Positions 14,904 to 24,460 of a stretch of DNA of 64,000 bases are shown here, in pieces. The notes under the pieces are model-generated. The model was not told the origin of the DNA. It saw only the letters and a list, made by a program, of their open reading frames with translations, and made no database searches. The stretch's first letter is position 1; every line of letters begins with the position of its first letter. The stretch comes from Kiloniella majae. Its GTDB lineage: Bacteria; Pseudomonadota; Alphaproteobacteria; Kiloniellales; Kiloniellaceae. The translations under genes were made by a program, and so were the position numbers. The stretch lies in contig NZ_MTSZ01000008.1 in assembly GCF_002118315.1 (NCBI RefSeq), positions 62,001-126,000 of the forward strand, written 5' to 3'.

Positions 14904-15890
14904 ATGAATCACCTTTCCTTCTTAGCGATTTTTAGTCTCAGCTATCTAGTATCAAGTCCGCTTTCATATGCACAAACGCCGGAAATTTTCCTTGAAAAAG
15001 CAGTTTGTAGCTCTGAAACAAGCCACGCTCTGATTATTCATGGGGGCGTCACTTATCGCAATCGTCCAGAGCACGATACCCTCCGCCAAGCTCATATCCA
15101 TGATTTACTAATCAAAGGACAAGAAGCTTTGAGACGGGGCGTTCCAAGCCTTGATGTCATTTCCTACACCTTAACATCGATGGAAAACTCCGGCGCCTTT
15201 AATGCAGGCACAGGATCTATTCCCAATCAGGCAGGTGAACGCGAAATGGATGCTTCCATAATGACAGGGCACAATCAAAAAGCGGGTGCTGTTGCATCAG
15301 TACGACAGATGAAAAACCCTATCCTCGGCGCACGCTATGTTATGGAACAGACTAAAAACGTATTCTTTGTAGGAACAGCCGCAGATCAATTCCTTGAAGA
15401 CAAAGTTATCCAAGCCGATCTATCTGAAAGCACCCGCCACTTCGCGCAGCAGGATACTGAAGACATCAAGATCCCCCCGCATGGAACTATTGGCGCAGTA
15501 GCTCTTGATATCTGTGGCAACATATCAGCTGGTACATCGACAGGTGGCTTTGGGTCAAAGATTCCAGGTCGCGTTGGCGACAGCCCCGTTATTGGTGCGG
15601 GCACCTATGCAAATAACCAAGTTGGGATTTCTGCCAGTGGTCATGGTGAGTACTTCATCCGATACGCCATCGCACACGACATCAGTGCCCGAATAAAATA
15701 CCTTGGTGACAATCTAAAAAAAGCAACGACAGACGCAATTGAGGAGCTAACTCACAACGGTGGAACTGGGGGCGTCATTGCCTTGAATAAAGCCGGAGAT
15801 ATTTCCATCGCACAGAATACTCACGGCTTTATTTATGGATACGCAGGTTCCAAATATCCTGATATCATTACCTCTGACGGGACAGAATAA
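14904..15890 (+). CDS. Exported Thr-nucleophile isoaspartyl peptidase/L-asparaginase
   Basis: A family T2 Ntn-hydrolase. From the ATG at 14904 (AAGGGG six bases before) the first 23 residues form a signal peptide ending near SYAQT, so the enzyme is probably periplasmic. ALIIHGGV marks the alpha chain start. The autocleavage site is HGTIGAVALD, making Thr195 the N-terminal nucleophile of the beta chain. GNISAGTSTGGFGSKIPGR and GAGTYANN are the substrate-pocket motifs of the family. It would hydrolyse beta-aspartyl peptides or asparagine. Earlier in-frame ATGs at 14877-14898 are possible. Confidence 0.9.
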   Translation: MNHLSFLAIFSLSYLVSSPLSYAQTPEIFLEKAVCSSETSHALIIHGGVTYRNRPEHDTLRQAHIHDLLIKGQEALRRGVPSLDVISYTLTSMENSGAFNAGTGSIPNQAGEREMDASIMTGHNQKAGAVASVRQMKNPILGARYVMEQTKNVFFVGTAADQFLEDKVIQADLSESTRHFAQQDTEDIKIPPHGTIGAVALDICGNISAGTSTGGFGSKIPGRVGDSPVIGAGTYANNQVGISASGHGEYFIRYAIAHDISARIKYLGDNLKKATTDAIEELTHNGGTGGVIALNKAGDISIAQNTHGFIYGYAGSKYPDIITSDGTE

Positions 15891-15909
15891 TCAAGCCCAA
15901 CTTTAAGCC

Positions 15910-17091
15910 TTAATCCAAGAACTCCAAAGCCTGATGATTATATAGCTCTAAAAGGAACTCCATATAAGCGGATTCCGAGAAGAGATCTGGATAGGTTTTG
16001 GAATTTACAACCTCTTCTTTCATGAAAAGCTGGACAAGCGGGAACATGCGTTCATCCAAGGTGAAGCTCTGGCTATCAAAACCAAGACAGAACCCACCCG
16101 TTGGTGATGCCGTGATGGCGAACTTCACATATTCCGGCTTAATCAGGCTGGCACCTTCCTGTAATTCATTCTCGAATTCATCGTCATAGAGCATCTCTTC
16201 ACGCTCGCTGTAGATACCAAAATCTTCATGCGAAGATTCAGTAAAAAATTCAACAAGCCATTGTGTGAAGTTTGCTGATGACAACTGCCGATCAAAACAG
16301 TCTTTGATATCTGCGACAGCCTTCTCGCCCAAGTTAAAACCTGAAGAAATTTCCGAGAGATTTTGACCAGTGTAGCGTTGGTCAAGCTCATCAAATTCGG
16401 AAATATATTGCGCATAACCACTGAAAAGTTCAGATATTTTCGGGCCAAGAAAACCAACTGAATAGGTCAGCGCAGCCTCAATCGTTGTACCTTCATGACC
16501 AAAACGCGGTGGAACATACAGTACATCGCCACTTGTCACCTCGACCTCGTCACCCTCAAAACCGCCATCCAGAACCTTGAGATCTATGCCTTCGATATAA
16601 ACTTCTTCCTCAATGGCTTCGCGTCCGATTTTCCAGCGACGCTTTCCTTCGCCCTGTACTAAAAAAACATGATAGCTGTCGATATGCGGCCCAACAGATC
16701 CCCCCACAGCAGAGAAACTGACCATGACATCATCCATCAGCCAACGAGGAGCGAAATCAAAACAAGGGAGAAGAGCCGCTGTATCAGGGTGGAACTGCTC
16801 CACATTCTGAACCAACAAACTCCAATCTTTATCACCAGCCTTATCAAAGGCAGATTCATCAAACGGTCCGAACTCGCAAGTCCAGTTACTTTCTTGACCC
16901 GCCGTCATAACCATCCGTGATCTCGCCGTTTCCTCCATAGAAAGTCCAGCCAGTTCATCCGACTTGATCAAAAGATCCAACGTTTCTTCAGAGATCGCCT
17001 TTCGAACCAGAAATGGCTTTTGGTTCCAAAATTCTCCGTAAAATTCGTGGGGAGTTGGCATTTGATCGAGAATAGTAAGCGATCTGGTCAT
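15910..17091 (-). CDS. roxA: Ribosomal protein L16 arginine hydroxylase (JmjC/cupin-4 oxygenase)
   Basis: A 393-residue Fe(II)/2-oxoglutarate oxygenase of the YcfD/RoxA family, which hydroxylates an arginine of ribosomal protein L16. Iron ligands are His136, Asp138 (GPHIDSYHVFL) and His199 (PPRFGHEG), in the same order as E. coli YcfD. The N-terminal FYGEFWNQKPFLVRKA and the winged-helix C-terminal part are also typical, and the length fits the family. It converges on the peptidase gene 20 bp away. The ATG at 17091 opens MTRSLTILDQMP. Confidence 0.9.
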   Translation of the reverse strand: MTRSLTILDQMPTPHEFYGEFWNQKPFLVRKAISEETLDLLIKSDELAGLSMEETARSRMVMTAGQESNWTCEFGPFDESAFDKAGDKDWSLLVQNVEQFHPDTAALLPCFDFAPRWLMDDVMVSFSAVGGSVGPHIDSYHVFLVQGEGKRRWKIGREAIEEEVYIEGIDLKVLDGGFEGDEVEVTSGDVLYVPPRFGHEGTTIEAALTYSVGFLGPKISELFSGYAQYISEFDELDQRYTGQNLSEISSGFNLGEKAVADIKDCFDRQLSSANFTQWLVEFFTESSHEDFGIYSEREEMLYDDEFENELQEGASLIKPEYVKFAITASPTGGFCLGFDSQSFTLDERMFPLVQLFMKEEVVNSKTYPDLFSESAYMEFLLELYNHQALEFLD

Positions 17092-17202
17092 TGCGACATC
17101 CTGAAGGCAAAAGAGAAAACAGACGTTATATAGCCCCTTATTACACCCTTCTGTTGGCGATAAAAGTGTTTCGTTTTTTGATGTGGTAAATTGAGAGCTT
17201 TC

Positions 17203-19593
17203 TCAATGCAGAGTGATTTCGTCTTCAGCAATAACGCGCGGCAGGATAATCGTAATCTCGGTACCTTTACCTTGATTGCTTTTTATCTGGATTTCCCCCC
17301 CCTGCTTCTCAACAAAATCCCGACAAATCAAAAGCCCTAGTCCCGTACCTTTTTCTCCATCTGTGCCCATTGTTGACTGACTGGCTTCTTCTTCAAAAAG
17401 CTTGGTCAAGACATCCTCTTTAATGCCCACCCCGTTATCGCGGATATAAATCTCTAAGAATCTATCCGATTTCTCAGTAGACAGATCAATCTTACCGCCC
17501 CTATTGGTAAATTTAATCGCATTCCCAATCAAATTACGTAGAACAGTTCCTGTCATATTTCTATCGCCAATTAGAACATGCTGATCAGATTGAAGATTGA
17601 TTTTTAAATTTTTCTCATCAATAAGCACCGAGAGTTCTTTCAGAACCTGTTGTGTCATCGCAGTAAATTCAAAGGTTTGCGGGTCATATTCGATCTGATT
17701 CATCTGTACCCGCGACCATTCCAGCAAATTTTCAAGTAAGTCATAAGCTTGTTGTGCAGCCTGATGAATTGTATCCGCATATTCCAGAACCTGTTCTCCG
17801 GACATGTTTGATACATTCATTTTAAAATAATCCGAGTAGCCCAATAAGGCGTTAAAAGGATTACGAAGATCATGAGCAATAATGGAAAAGAACCTGTTTT
17901 TCTGTTGATTCAACAGATGTAAATCATCTCTCTGTCGCAGAATTTCCTGTTGCTGCACCCTGTCCTGTGTCACATCCGTATAGACGATTACAAATCCACC
18001 ATCAGGCGTTTGTCTTGATAGCGCTTCACACACTTCACCCTCGCGAAAACTGATCTCGCTTCGGGTCTCAACAGAGCTTCGAAAAAAGTTCAACCGCTCC
18101 TGTGCCAGTTCTTTTGGGTCGCCAACGCCATAAGCGCCCCTTTGTGCAAAGTGAAACGCCAAATCATTAAATGAAGTGCACCCGTCAAGAAGATCTTCAT
18201 TAAAGTCTAGCTTCTCGAGATATTGCTTATTGTAAACCAGAAGCCGTCCATTATGATCAAACAAAACAATACCATGTGCGATATTATCCAGAACCACTTG
18301 TAACAACATGGTCTGTTCAACTAATTTTTGATCGGCTTTAGCGCGCTCAATAGCAGTATCGCGGAACACCTGTAACGCATCTTCCATGCCCCCAATTTCA
18401 TCTTGTCGCCCGGATGACATAATCTCCGTCTTAAAATCACCTGCCGTCAAACGGGTCATGGCATCAGTCATTTTGACAATAGGAGACGCAAGACTGCGTG
18501 ATACTTTAAAACCAATCGCTGTTACCACGATTGCAATCAAGACAAACTCGATAATCAGACTTTGTTTCATGCGTTGAATCGGCGCCAGGATTTCACCCTC
18601 TTCAATCTCAGCAATCAATGCCCAGCGCACATTTTGAAAATCTACAAAATCAAAGGCAGCAAAAACATTTTCCCCATCAGAGTTCTCATAACTCATAACT
18701 CCCTGCTGCCCCTGTAACGCTGATCTTACAACATCACTTTCAACCCTTTCCTGTAAAACAAGTTGGTCGCTTGTAAAGCGTGAATTACTGCGTCGGAGCA
18801 AGTCATCGCCAACAACGATAACCTCACCTGTCTTTCCCATACCAACCGACGACAGTATCAAAGAATTCAAGCGATCGACGGGAAGCTGAAAGGCCAGAAC
18901 GCCAACGAACTGATCATTTTCTCCGCGCAAGGGATGGGCAACAAAACTGGCGGGTTGATTGTTACTGGGCTCATAAAGCGCAAAATCAAAGAAAAAAACT
19001 TCATTCGCCTCAGCTTCAGCTTTGATCTTACGAACTCCCTTACCAAGATTGGTTTCTCGCCACTGCCCTTCAAGAAAATTGGTCGAGAAATCAGTCTCTT
19101 TCACCACGGTATAAACAAGATTACCTTGTGCATCGAAAAGAAAAATATCGTGATAACCGCGTTCTTCACGCAATGCCCGGAACATTGGATGATACTCAAA
19201 ATGATACTGGCTGTAGAGTGAACCATCTGTTGCTCTATCCAGTCGCTCTCTTCTTTTATCCGGGAAAGGATTTTCAAGAATATAATGCTGTTGAAAATAG
19301 CTTTGCGGATTATCGGTCTGTTTTTGCCAGCTGGTGGAAAGATTGTATAGAGCTTCAAGAACCAATGGATTTTGCGATTGAAACCGGAGATCTTCTGCTA
19401 TGAGTGACAGGTAATTTGCCAAAGCACTTTTTCGGGCCACCAACAAGGCTTTTAGATTATCATGTGAAGAAACACGAAGCTCTGATGACGTCGTGACATA
19501 GGCAACTATCCCGGTCAGGATACTCGCCAAAAGCGCCAGAGTTACAATAACAACAGTATATTTAGTTGTTATCTTGAGGTTATGAAACATCAA
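17203..19593 (-). CDS. Large membrane sensor histidine kinase (Cache-HAMP-PAS-HisKA)
   Basis: A 796-residue kinase. A membrane helix at about 13-33 and another at about 338-360 enclose a roughly 300-residue periplasmic Cache-type ligand domain. A HAMP linker follows (RSLASPIVKMTDAMTRLTAG), then a PAS domain (VLDNIAHGIVLFDHNGRLLV), the H box FFSIIAHDLRNPFNALLGYS and an HATPase with NLIGNAIKFTN, DNGVGI and GTGLGLLI. No receiver is fused and no response regulator is adjacent, so its partner is elsewhere. The ligand is unknown. It lies on the same strand as roxA, 111 bp upstream of it. Confidence 0.9.
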   Translation of the reverse strand: MMFHNLKITTKYTVVIVTLALLASILTGIVAYVTTSSELRVSSHDNLKALLVARKSALANYLSLIAEDLRFQSQNPLVLEALYNLSTSWQKQTDNPQSYFQQHYILENPFPDKRRERLDRATDGSLYSQYHFEYHPMFRALREERGYHDIFLFDAQGNLVYTVVKETDFSTNFLEGQWRETNLGKGVRKIKAEAEANEVFFFDFALYEPSNNQPASFVAHPLRGENDQFVGVLAFQLPVDRLNSLILSSVGMGKTGEVIVVGDDLLRRSNSRFTSDQLVLQERVESDVVRSALQGQQGVMSYENSDGENVFAAFDFVDFQNVRWALIAEIEEGEILAPIQRMKQSLIIEFVLIAIVVTAIGFKVSRSLASPIVKMTDAMTRLTAGDFKTEIMSSGRQDEIGGMEDALQVFRDTAIERAKADQKLVEQTMLLQVVLDNIAHGIVLFDHNGRLLVYNKQYLEKLDFNEDLLDGCTSFNDLAFHFAQRGAYGVGDPKELAQERLNFFRSSVETRSEISFREGEVCEALSRQTPDGGFVIVYTDVTQDRVQQQEILRQRDDLHLLNQQKNRFFSIIAHDLRNPFNALLGYSDYFKMNVSNMSGEQVLEYADTIHQAAQQAYDLLENLLEWSRVQMNQIEYDPQTFEFTAMTQQVLKELSVLIDEKNLKINLQSDQHVLIGDRNMTGTVLRNLIGNAIKFTNRGGKIDLSTEKSDRFLEIYIRDNGVGIKEDVLTKLFEEEASQSTMGTDGEKGTGLGLLICRDFVEKQGGEIQIKSNQGKGTEITIILPRVIAEDEITLH

Positions 19594-19842
19594 ATCAGAT
19601 TAGCTCCGATACATTCCTTTCCCCTCAAGCAGCTATTTAATAACGACGGCAAGCAAATTAATACTATAAGAATAAAGAGCTAATTACTAACATTTCGTCA
19701 CAAATATTAGTTAATAGAAGATAAATTACCCAGATAAATCAGTCCAAAAGATACAATAAATATCAACTTGTTTCATCAAAAAGCAATTTTGATCAAGATC
19801 GTAGGCAAGCCGATGTCTATTCTCGTCCAGGCAGGAGTTAAA

Positions 19843-20706
19843 ATGTCGATAAATAAAGCAATTATCTTTATAGAACAAAATCTTGGCGAGCAGGTTACCC
19901 TTGATGAGATTGCCAGAAAATCAGGACTTTCACCCTATTATTTTTCACGGTTGTTTCGATCTACCACAGGTAAGACGACAATGGGCTATCTTCGCCATCG
20001 ACGTTTAACCGAGGTCGCAAAAATTCTGGAAACAGATGAAAATGCTTCTCTTATCCATCTCGCTTTAGATTATGGCTTTGACAGCCAGGAAGCCTTCACG
20101 CGTGCTTTCAAAAAATATTTCGGCTTACCGCCCGGTCAATATCGATCCAGTGGACACTCGATGAGTGCAAAGTATCAACTACCCCTCCGGCACCCGTTAA
20201 TCCCAGATACAGGAGCTTCTCAAATGGAGCCAAATATTATAAAAAAACAGTCATTTAACGTTATAGGAATCAGTGACGAATTTGGCCAGGACAACAATAA
20301 AAGTGTTGTTGATCTCTGGAAGAAAGTTGGCTGTCGTTACCCGGAACTTCATAACAGCAGTGGACCTGCTTATGGTCTCTGCCTGAAAGGGTCACCAGAA
20401 AGCTTTACCTATATGGCAGCTTTCGAGGTTGATGACCTCTCGGCGACACCATCCGATATGGAAGGTCTTGTCATTAATGATGCTGAATATGCTGTTTTCA
20501 CCTTCACTGTTGACGATAGATCCCCCATTGGCGACCAATTCTCAAAAATCTATCAAGGTATTTGGGGAAACTGGCTACCAAACTCGGATTATGAGTACGC
20601 AAAAACACCGGATTTTGAACTCTATGATGACCGTTTTGACGGTGCCTCTGCAACGGGTGAAGTTGATATCTGGATACCTGTGGTCAAGAAAGCCCTATCC
20701 GCTTAA
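19843..20706 (+). CDS. AraC-family regulator with GyrI-like effector domain
   Basis: A 287-residue protein from the ATG at 19843 (AGGAG seven bases upstream; the frame opens earlier at 19768 without a site). Residues 1-105 form the two helix-turn-helix units of an AraC-type regulator (LDEIARKSGLSPYYFSRLF, HLALDYGFDSQEAFTRAFKK). Residues 130-287 are a GyrI/Rob-like small-molecule binding domain. The layout is that of Rob and BmrR-like effectors, which bind hydrophobic or cationic drugs. Its targets are not apparent. It converges with the OxyR-like gene and overlaps it by 12 bp. Confidence 0.88.
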   Translation: MSINKAIIFIEQNLGEQVTLDEIARKSGLSPYYFSRLFRSTTGKTTMGYLRHRRLTEVAKILETDENASLIHLALDYGFDSQEAFTRAFKKYFGLPPGQYRSSGHSMSAKYQLPLRHPLIPDTGASQMEPNIIKKQSFNVIGISDEFGQDNNKSVVDLWKKVGCRYPELHNSSGPAYGLCLKGSPESFTYMAAFEVDDLSATPSDMEGLVINDAEYAVFTFTVDDRSPIGDQFSKIYQGIWGNWLPNSDYEYAKTPDFELYDDRFDGASATGEVDIWIPVVKKALSA

Positions 20707-21624
20707 CAGTACCTCGTGAGAAATCTGTCGTTTAAGAGATATCAACAAATCTTCTTTGAACTGAAGAAACTCATTTATCCGGGGAGAATTTCCGCGCCAG
20801 GCCAAGCCGACCTGTCTTTTGACCGCTCTCGACGCAATCGGTCTGGCGCAGACCTCCTGATCTTTAGTTATTTCAGACCGGGCATAGAGACTGGGGAAAA
20901 ACGATATCCCCATTCCCATACCAACCATCTGCCGTAATGTATCCAGACTTGTGCCTTCATAATCATCCTGAAGATCAGCCCCAAATTCCCGACAAAATTC
21001 TTGTGCCTGTTCGTACAACCGATGCCCAGCCCCCAAAGATAGAACAGCTTCCCCCCTAAGATCCTCAGGAGCTACATCACCAGCGCCAGCCAGACGATGA
21101 TCTTTAGGAAGACCAACCATAAGCGGTTCACTGAAAAGCGCCTCGGTCCACAAGCTTTCATCTTCAAGCGGTAAAGCCGTCAAAATAAGATCATGCTGCC
21201 CGGTTCTCAGAGCCTGCTCTAAAGAAGATGACCTGTCTTCGCGAATATAGAGCTTCAAATCAGGATAGGCGCGGTGCAAATCAGGCAAAACATAAGGCAG
21301 TAAATAGGGACCAACAGTAGGCGCCACCCCTAAACGTAATGTGCCACCCAACATTGATTTCGCTGTTTTCGCATGATCACAAAGATCATTGAGATCGCGC
21401 AGCAATAGTTTTGTTCGATCAAGGATCTCTAAACCAATAGGTGTCAATTCAACACTGTGACGGGTTCGGTCTAAAAGAACGACACCAAGCCGGTATTCCA
21501 GCTCTTTTATCTGGTCACTTAACGTCGGCTGTGAAACATGAAGCTGTTCCGCTGCCTTACGAAAATGCAGGGTTTCTGCGACAATGCTAAAATATTCCAG
21601 TTGTCTGATAGTTGGTTTCATCAT
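20695..21624 (-). CDS. OxyR-like LysR regulator lacking the peroxidatic cysteine
   Basis: A 309-residue LysR-type regulator whose closest look is OxyR. Shared motifs are RQLEYFSIVAETLHFRKAAE, HVSQPTLSDQIKELE, APTVGPYLLPYVLP and TSLDTLRQMVGMGMGI. In OxyR the redox segment reads GHCLRDQAMGFC; here it is GHRLYEQAQEFC. The peroxidatic Cys199 is therefore Arg, while the resolving Cys208 is kept. A disulfide switch cannot form in the usual way. It is divergent from nhaA with 124 bp between them. An ATAG-N7-CTAT site lies just upstream of its start. It probably regulates itself and perhaps nhaA; its signal is unknown. Confidence 0.88.
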   Translation of the reverse strand: MMKPTIRQLEYFSIVAETLHFRKAAEQLHVSQPTLSDQIKELEYRLGVVLLDRTRHSVELTPIGLEILDRTKLLLRDLNDLCDHAKTAKSMLGGTLRLGVAPTVGPYLLPYVLPDLHRAYPDLKLYIREDRSSSLEQALRTGQHDLILTALPLEDESLWTEALFSEPLMVGLPKDHRLAGAGDVAPEDLRGEAVLSLGAGHRLYEQAQEFCREFGADLQDDYEGTSLDTLRQMVGMGMGISFFPSLYARSEITKDQEVCARPIASRAVKRQVGLAWRGNSPRINEFLQFKEDLLISLKRQISHEVLLSG

Positions 21625-21639
21625 ATTGAAAAGATATTA

Positions 21640-21654
21640 ATAGTTTTTTTCTAT
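21640..21654. promoter_or_regulatory. OxyR-type half site, ATAG-N7-CTAT
   Basis: ATAG and CTAT are separated by seven T residues, 16 bp upstream of the OxyR-like gene. The spacing matches one half of an OxyR operator and the generic LysR T-N11-A rule. Autoregulation is inferred. Confidence 0.45.
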
Positions 21655-21748
21655 TACAAATTGAGCATAAAACGATTACACTTATCAGGCAATAGTTCCC
21701 ACTTCTTTCACGGGTAAATGTGTAATCGGCAACCTGGAGATCCCTGTA

Positions 21749-22939
21749 ATGCCATCAAGAATGATCAAGAACTTCCTACAGTTGGAATCATCCGGGGGTA
21801 TCATCCTTATGATCGCTGCCCTTCTGGCTCTGGTTGTATCAAATTCTCCATTGGCATCGTTTTATTCAAGTGCTCTGGACGTCCCCTTCACCATCGCATT
21901 AGGCGATTTCGCTATTTCCAAAGCTATCTTGCTTTGGATTAATGATGGCATGATGGCAATCTTTTTCCTGCTGATCGGTTTGGAACTGAAAAGAGAAATC
22001 CTTGAGGGGCAATTGTCCTCTGCTGATCAAATTGTCTTACCAGCAATCGCGGCTGTTGGTGGCATGCTCATTCCAGCATTAGTTTTCACCAGCATTAACT
22101 GGGGAGTAGGATCAAATATGAACGGTTGGGCTATTCCAACCGCAACAGATATTGCCTTCGCTCTTGGTATCATGGCTCTTTTGGGTAACCGGGTTCCCTT
22201 GGCACTCAAAGTCCTTTTGACTGCCATTGCCATTTTTGATGATCTCGGTGCGATCATCATCATCGCGCTCTTCTATACAGCTGAACTCTCCTTAATCTCA
22301 TTGGCTCTGGCTGCGGTGGCTTTGATTGGTCTCCTGATCCTCAACAGATCCGGCGTCACCGCAAAAACGCCCTATATCCTGGTTGGCATCGTGCTTTGGG
22401 TCTGCGTCTTAAAGTCAGGTGTCCACGCCACATTGGCAGGTGTTGCTCTTGGATTTGCCATTCCCTTGCAAGGAAAAACGAAAGACAGCGCCAGCCCGCT
22501 TAAAAATCTGGAACACAATCTCCACCCCTGGGTTGCCTATATGATCTTGCCTGTCTTTGCCTTTGCCAACGCAGGTGTATCACTCGTCGGCATTACGATG
22601 GAAACAGTTCTAGCGCCTCTTACCCTTGGTATCGCGGGTGGTTTATTTATCGGTAAACAAATCGGCGTCTTTGGTTTTACCTGGGTAGCGGTGAAAGCAA
22701 AAGTTTGTCGTCTCCCCCAAGGCATCAATTGGGTACAGATCTATGCCTTGTCACTCTTAACCGGTATTGGTTTTACAATGAGTTTGTTTATTGGCGGCTT
22801 GGCCTTCGATGATCCGGAAATCGCCAGTCAGGTACGAATTGGTGTCCTCAGTGGATCGATCCTATCTGCAATTATTGGCTATCTGTTGTTGAAGTTCTCA
22901 CCAGCTCCCCAAAACAATCCTGCAGCAGAAAAAAGTTGA
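21749..22939 (+). CDS. nhaA: Na+/H+ antiporter NhaA
   Basis: A 396-residue, roughly 12-helix inner-membrane antiporter that exports sodium in exchange for protons. The paired ion-binding aspartates are in TAIAIFDDLGAIIIIA (Asp163/Asp164 of E. coli NhaA), and the TATDIAFALGIMALLG helix with its family Asp is intact. The N-terminus LESSGGIILMIAALLAL and the C-terminal SLLTGIGFTMSLFIGGLAF are diagnostic. A sodium exporter fits a marine bacterium. It is divergent from the OxyR-like regulator and is closed by a strong terminator. Confidence 0.95.
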   Translation: MPSRMIKNFLQLESSGGIILMIAALLALVVSNSPLASFYSSALDVPFTIALGDFAISKAILLWINDGMMAIFFLLIGLELKREILEGQLSSADQIVLPAIAAVGGMLIPALVFTSINWGVGSNMNGWAIPTATDIAFALGIMALLGNRVPLALKVLLTAIAIFDDLGAIIIIALFYTAELSLISLALAAVALIGLLILNRSGVTAKTPYILVGIVLWVCVLKSGVHATLAGVALGFAIPLQGKTKDSASPLKNLEHNLHPWVAYMILPVFAFANAGVSLVGITMETVLAPLTLGIAGGLFIGKQIGVFGFTWVAVKAKVCRLPQGINWVQIYALSLLTGIGFTMSLFIGGLAFDDPEIASQVRIGVLSGSILSAIIGYLLLKFSPAPQNNPAAEKS

Positions 22940-22956
22940 TCACCCGAAAACAGCCT

Positions 22957-22987
22957 AAAAAAAGAGCCCGGAAATCCGGGCTCTTTT
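22957..22987 (+). terminator. Rho-independent terminator of nhaA
   Basis: AAAAGAGCCCGG and CCGGGCTCTTTT form a 12-bp stem around a short loop, with A-runs and T-runs on both sides. Between it and the riboswitch (22988-23175) I see nothing coding. Confidence 0.9.
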
Positions 22988-23175
22988 CGTCTCTATTTGT
23001 GATTAATATCAACATATCCTTCGTACCAGACAAGACTCATTTGTTGCCCATTTTTCCGTTCTGAAATAATGGTATCAGGCCTATATCTACGTTTGAATTG
23101 AAAGCTGAACAGGCCCTACTTAAAAACGACGGGATTAACTTGCTGCTAACCAGCGAACAGTCTAAGCTCGACAAC

Positions 23176-23270
23176 GGTCTCAACGGGGTGCCCTTTATGG
23201 GCTGAGAATTTTCAATATTGGAATAGACCCGTGGAACCTGAACCGGTTAATACCGGCGGAGGGAATTGAA
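23176..23270 (+). promoter_or_regulatory. TPP riboswitch (THI element) controlling thiBPQ
   Basis: All conserved blocks are present in order: CGGGGTGCC (23184-23192), GGCTGAGA (23200-23207), ACCCGTGGAACCTGA (23227-23241), and GGTTAATACCGGCGGAGGGA (23244-23263). This is the thiamine pyrophosphate-binding aptamer. It precedes thiB by about 125 nt and would repress uptake genes when TPP is plentiful. I could not tell whether it acts on transcription or translation. Confidence 0.96.
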
Positions 23271-23396
23271 GACTGGATGCTGTTTGTGATTTTAAAGTCT
23301 CTGCCTTAATTGGGGTGATTTTCTTTAATCAGGAACACATGGCTATTTCCAGATTTTTCAGGTCCTTGCCCGCCCCACTCATTTATGGAGCGTCGC

Positions 23397-24413
23397 ATGA
23401 TCCTGCGCACAACAATGGCTGCCATGGCAGCAACAACACTCGCCCTTGGCTTGAGCTTCAACGCACAAGCACAAGACAAGAAAATCCTGACCGTATATAC
23501 CTATGATTCCTTTGCTGCCGATTGGGGAGCAGGCCCAAAGGTGGAAAAGGCTTTTGAAGCCAACTGCGACTGCGACCTGAAGTTTGTCGCACTTGATTCT
23601 TCGGTCGGTATTCTCAGCCGCCTGAAGCTCGAGGGAAAAGACAGTACAGCAGATGTTGTATTGGGCCTTGATACCAATTTGACCGCTGAAGCCGCCGCCA
23701 CAGGCTTATTTGCGCAAAGCAATGTAGATTTATCCAACGTTGACCTGCCCATCGATTGGAAAGACGAACAGTTCATTCCTTTTGACTACGGTTATTTTGC
23801 CTTTGTTTATGACAGTGAAAAGCTGACCAACCCGCCTTCAAGCCTTGATAGTCTTATTAACGACAATCCAGATTTGAAAATCATCATTCAAGATCCGCGC
23901 AGTTCAACCCCGGGCCTAGGTCTGATGATGTGGATTCAAAATGTATACGGTGACAAATCAGCTGACGCGTGGGAGAAACTTTCTCCCAAGATTGTCACTG
24001 TGACCAAAGGGTGGAGCGAAGCTTACGGCCTCTTCCTTGATGGCGAAGCAGATATGGTGTTGAGCTATACAACATCCCCTGCCTATCACATCATTGCCGA
24101 AGAAAAGAAGCAGTACAAAGCCGCGATTTTCTCTGAAGGTCACTACATGCAGGTCGAAGTTGCGGCTCAGCTGAAAACCGCAAAAGAGCCAGAATTAGCA
24201 CAGAAGTTTCTGAATTTCATTGCGACCTCCGGCTTCCAGAGCGAAATTCCTACTGGCAACTGGATGTATCCGGTTATCGACTTGGGCGAAGACCTTCCCG
24301 CTACATTTGTCAAGCTACCGCGCCCAGATAAATCACTTCTCTTTGCCCCTGAAGAAGCAAAAAGTAATCGACAGATCTGGATTGATAACTGGCTAAATTC
24401 CATCAACCAGTAA
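23397..24413 (+). CDS. thiB: Thiamine-binding periplasmic protein ThiB
   Basis: A solute-binding protein of the ThiB/iron(III)-binding class. A signal peptide ends at the AQAQD motif. The mature part begins ILTVYTYDSF, and SSVGILSRLKLEG, QDPRSSTPGLG and GWSEAYGLFLDGEADMVLSY follow, all typical of ThiB. It delivers thiamine, TMP or TPP to ThiPQ. It stands behind the TPP riboswitch and is the first gene of thiBPQ. The ATG at 23397 has GGAG six bases upstream; an ATG at 23385 is also possible. Confidence 0.93.
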   Translation: MILRTTMAAMAATTLALGLSFNAQAQDKKILTVYTYDSFAADWGAGPKVEKAFEANCDCDLKFVALDSSVGILSRLKLEGKDSTADVVLGLDTNLTAEAAATGLFAQSNVDLSNVDLPIDWKDEQFIPFDYGYFAFVYDSEKLTNPPSSLDSLINDNPDLKIIIQDPRSSTPGLGLMMWIQNVYGDKSADAWEKLSPKIVTVTKGWSEAYGLFLDGEADMVLSYTTSPAYHIIAEEKKQYKAAIFSEGHYMQVEVAAQLKTAKEPELAQKFLNFIATSGFQSEIPTGNWMYPVIDLGEDLPATFVKLPRPDKSLLFAPEEAKSNRQIWIDNWLNSINQ

Positions 24414-24460
24414 ATCAAATAAAAACTGGTCGTGTTAACACCCCGATATCAAGGCTATTT

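Noticed and set aside
20695-21624. NhaR as the regulator beside nhaA
   Set aside because: The protein resembles OxyR along its full length, not NhaR.
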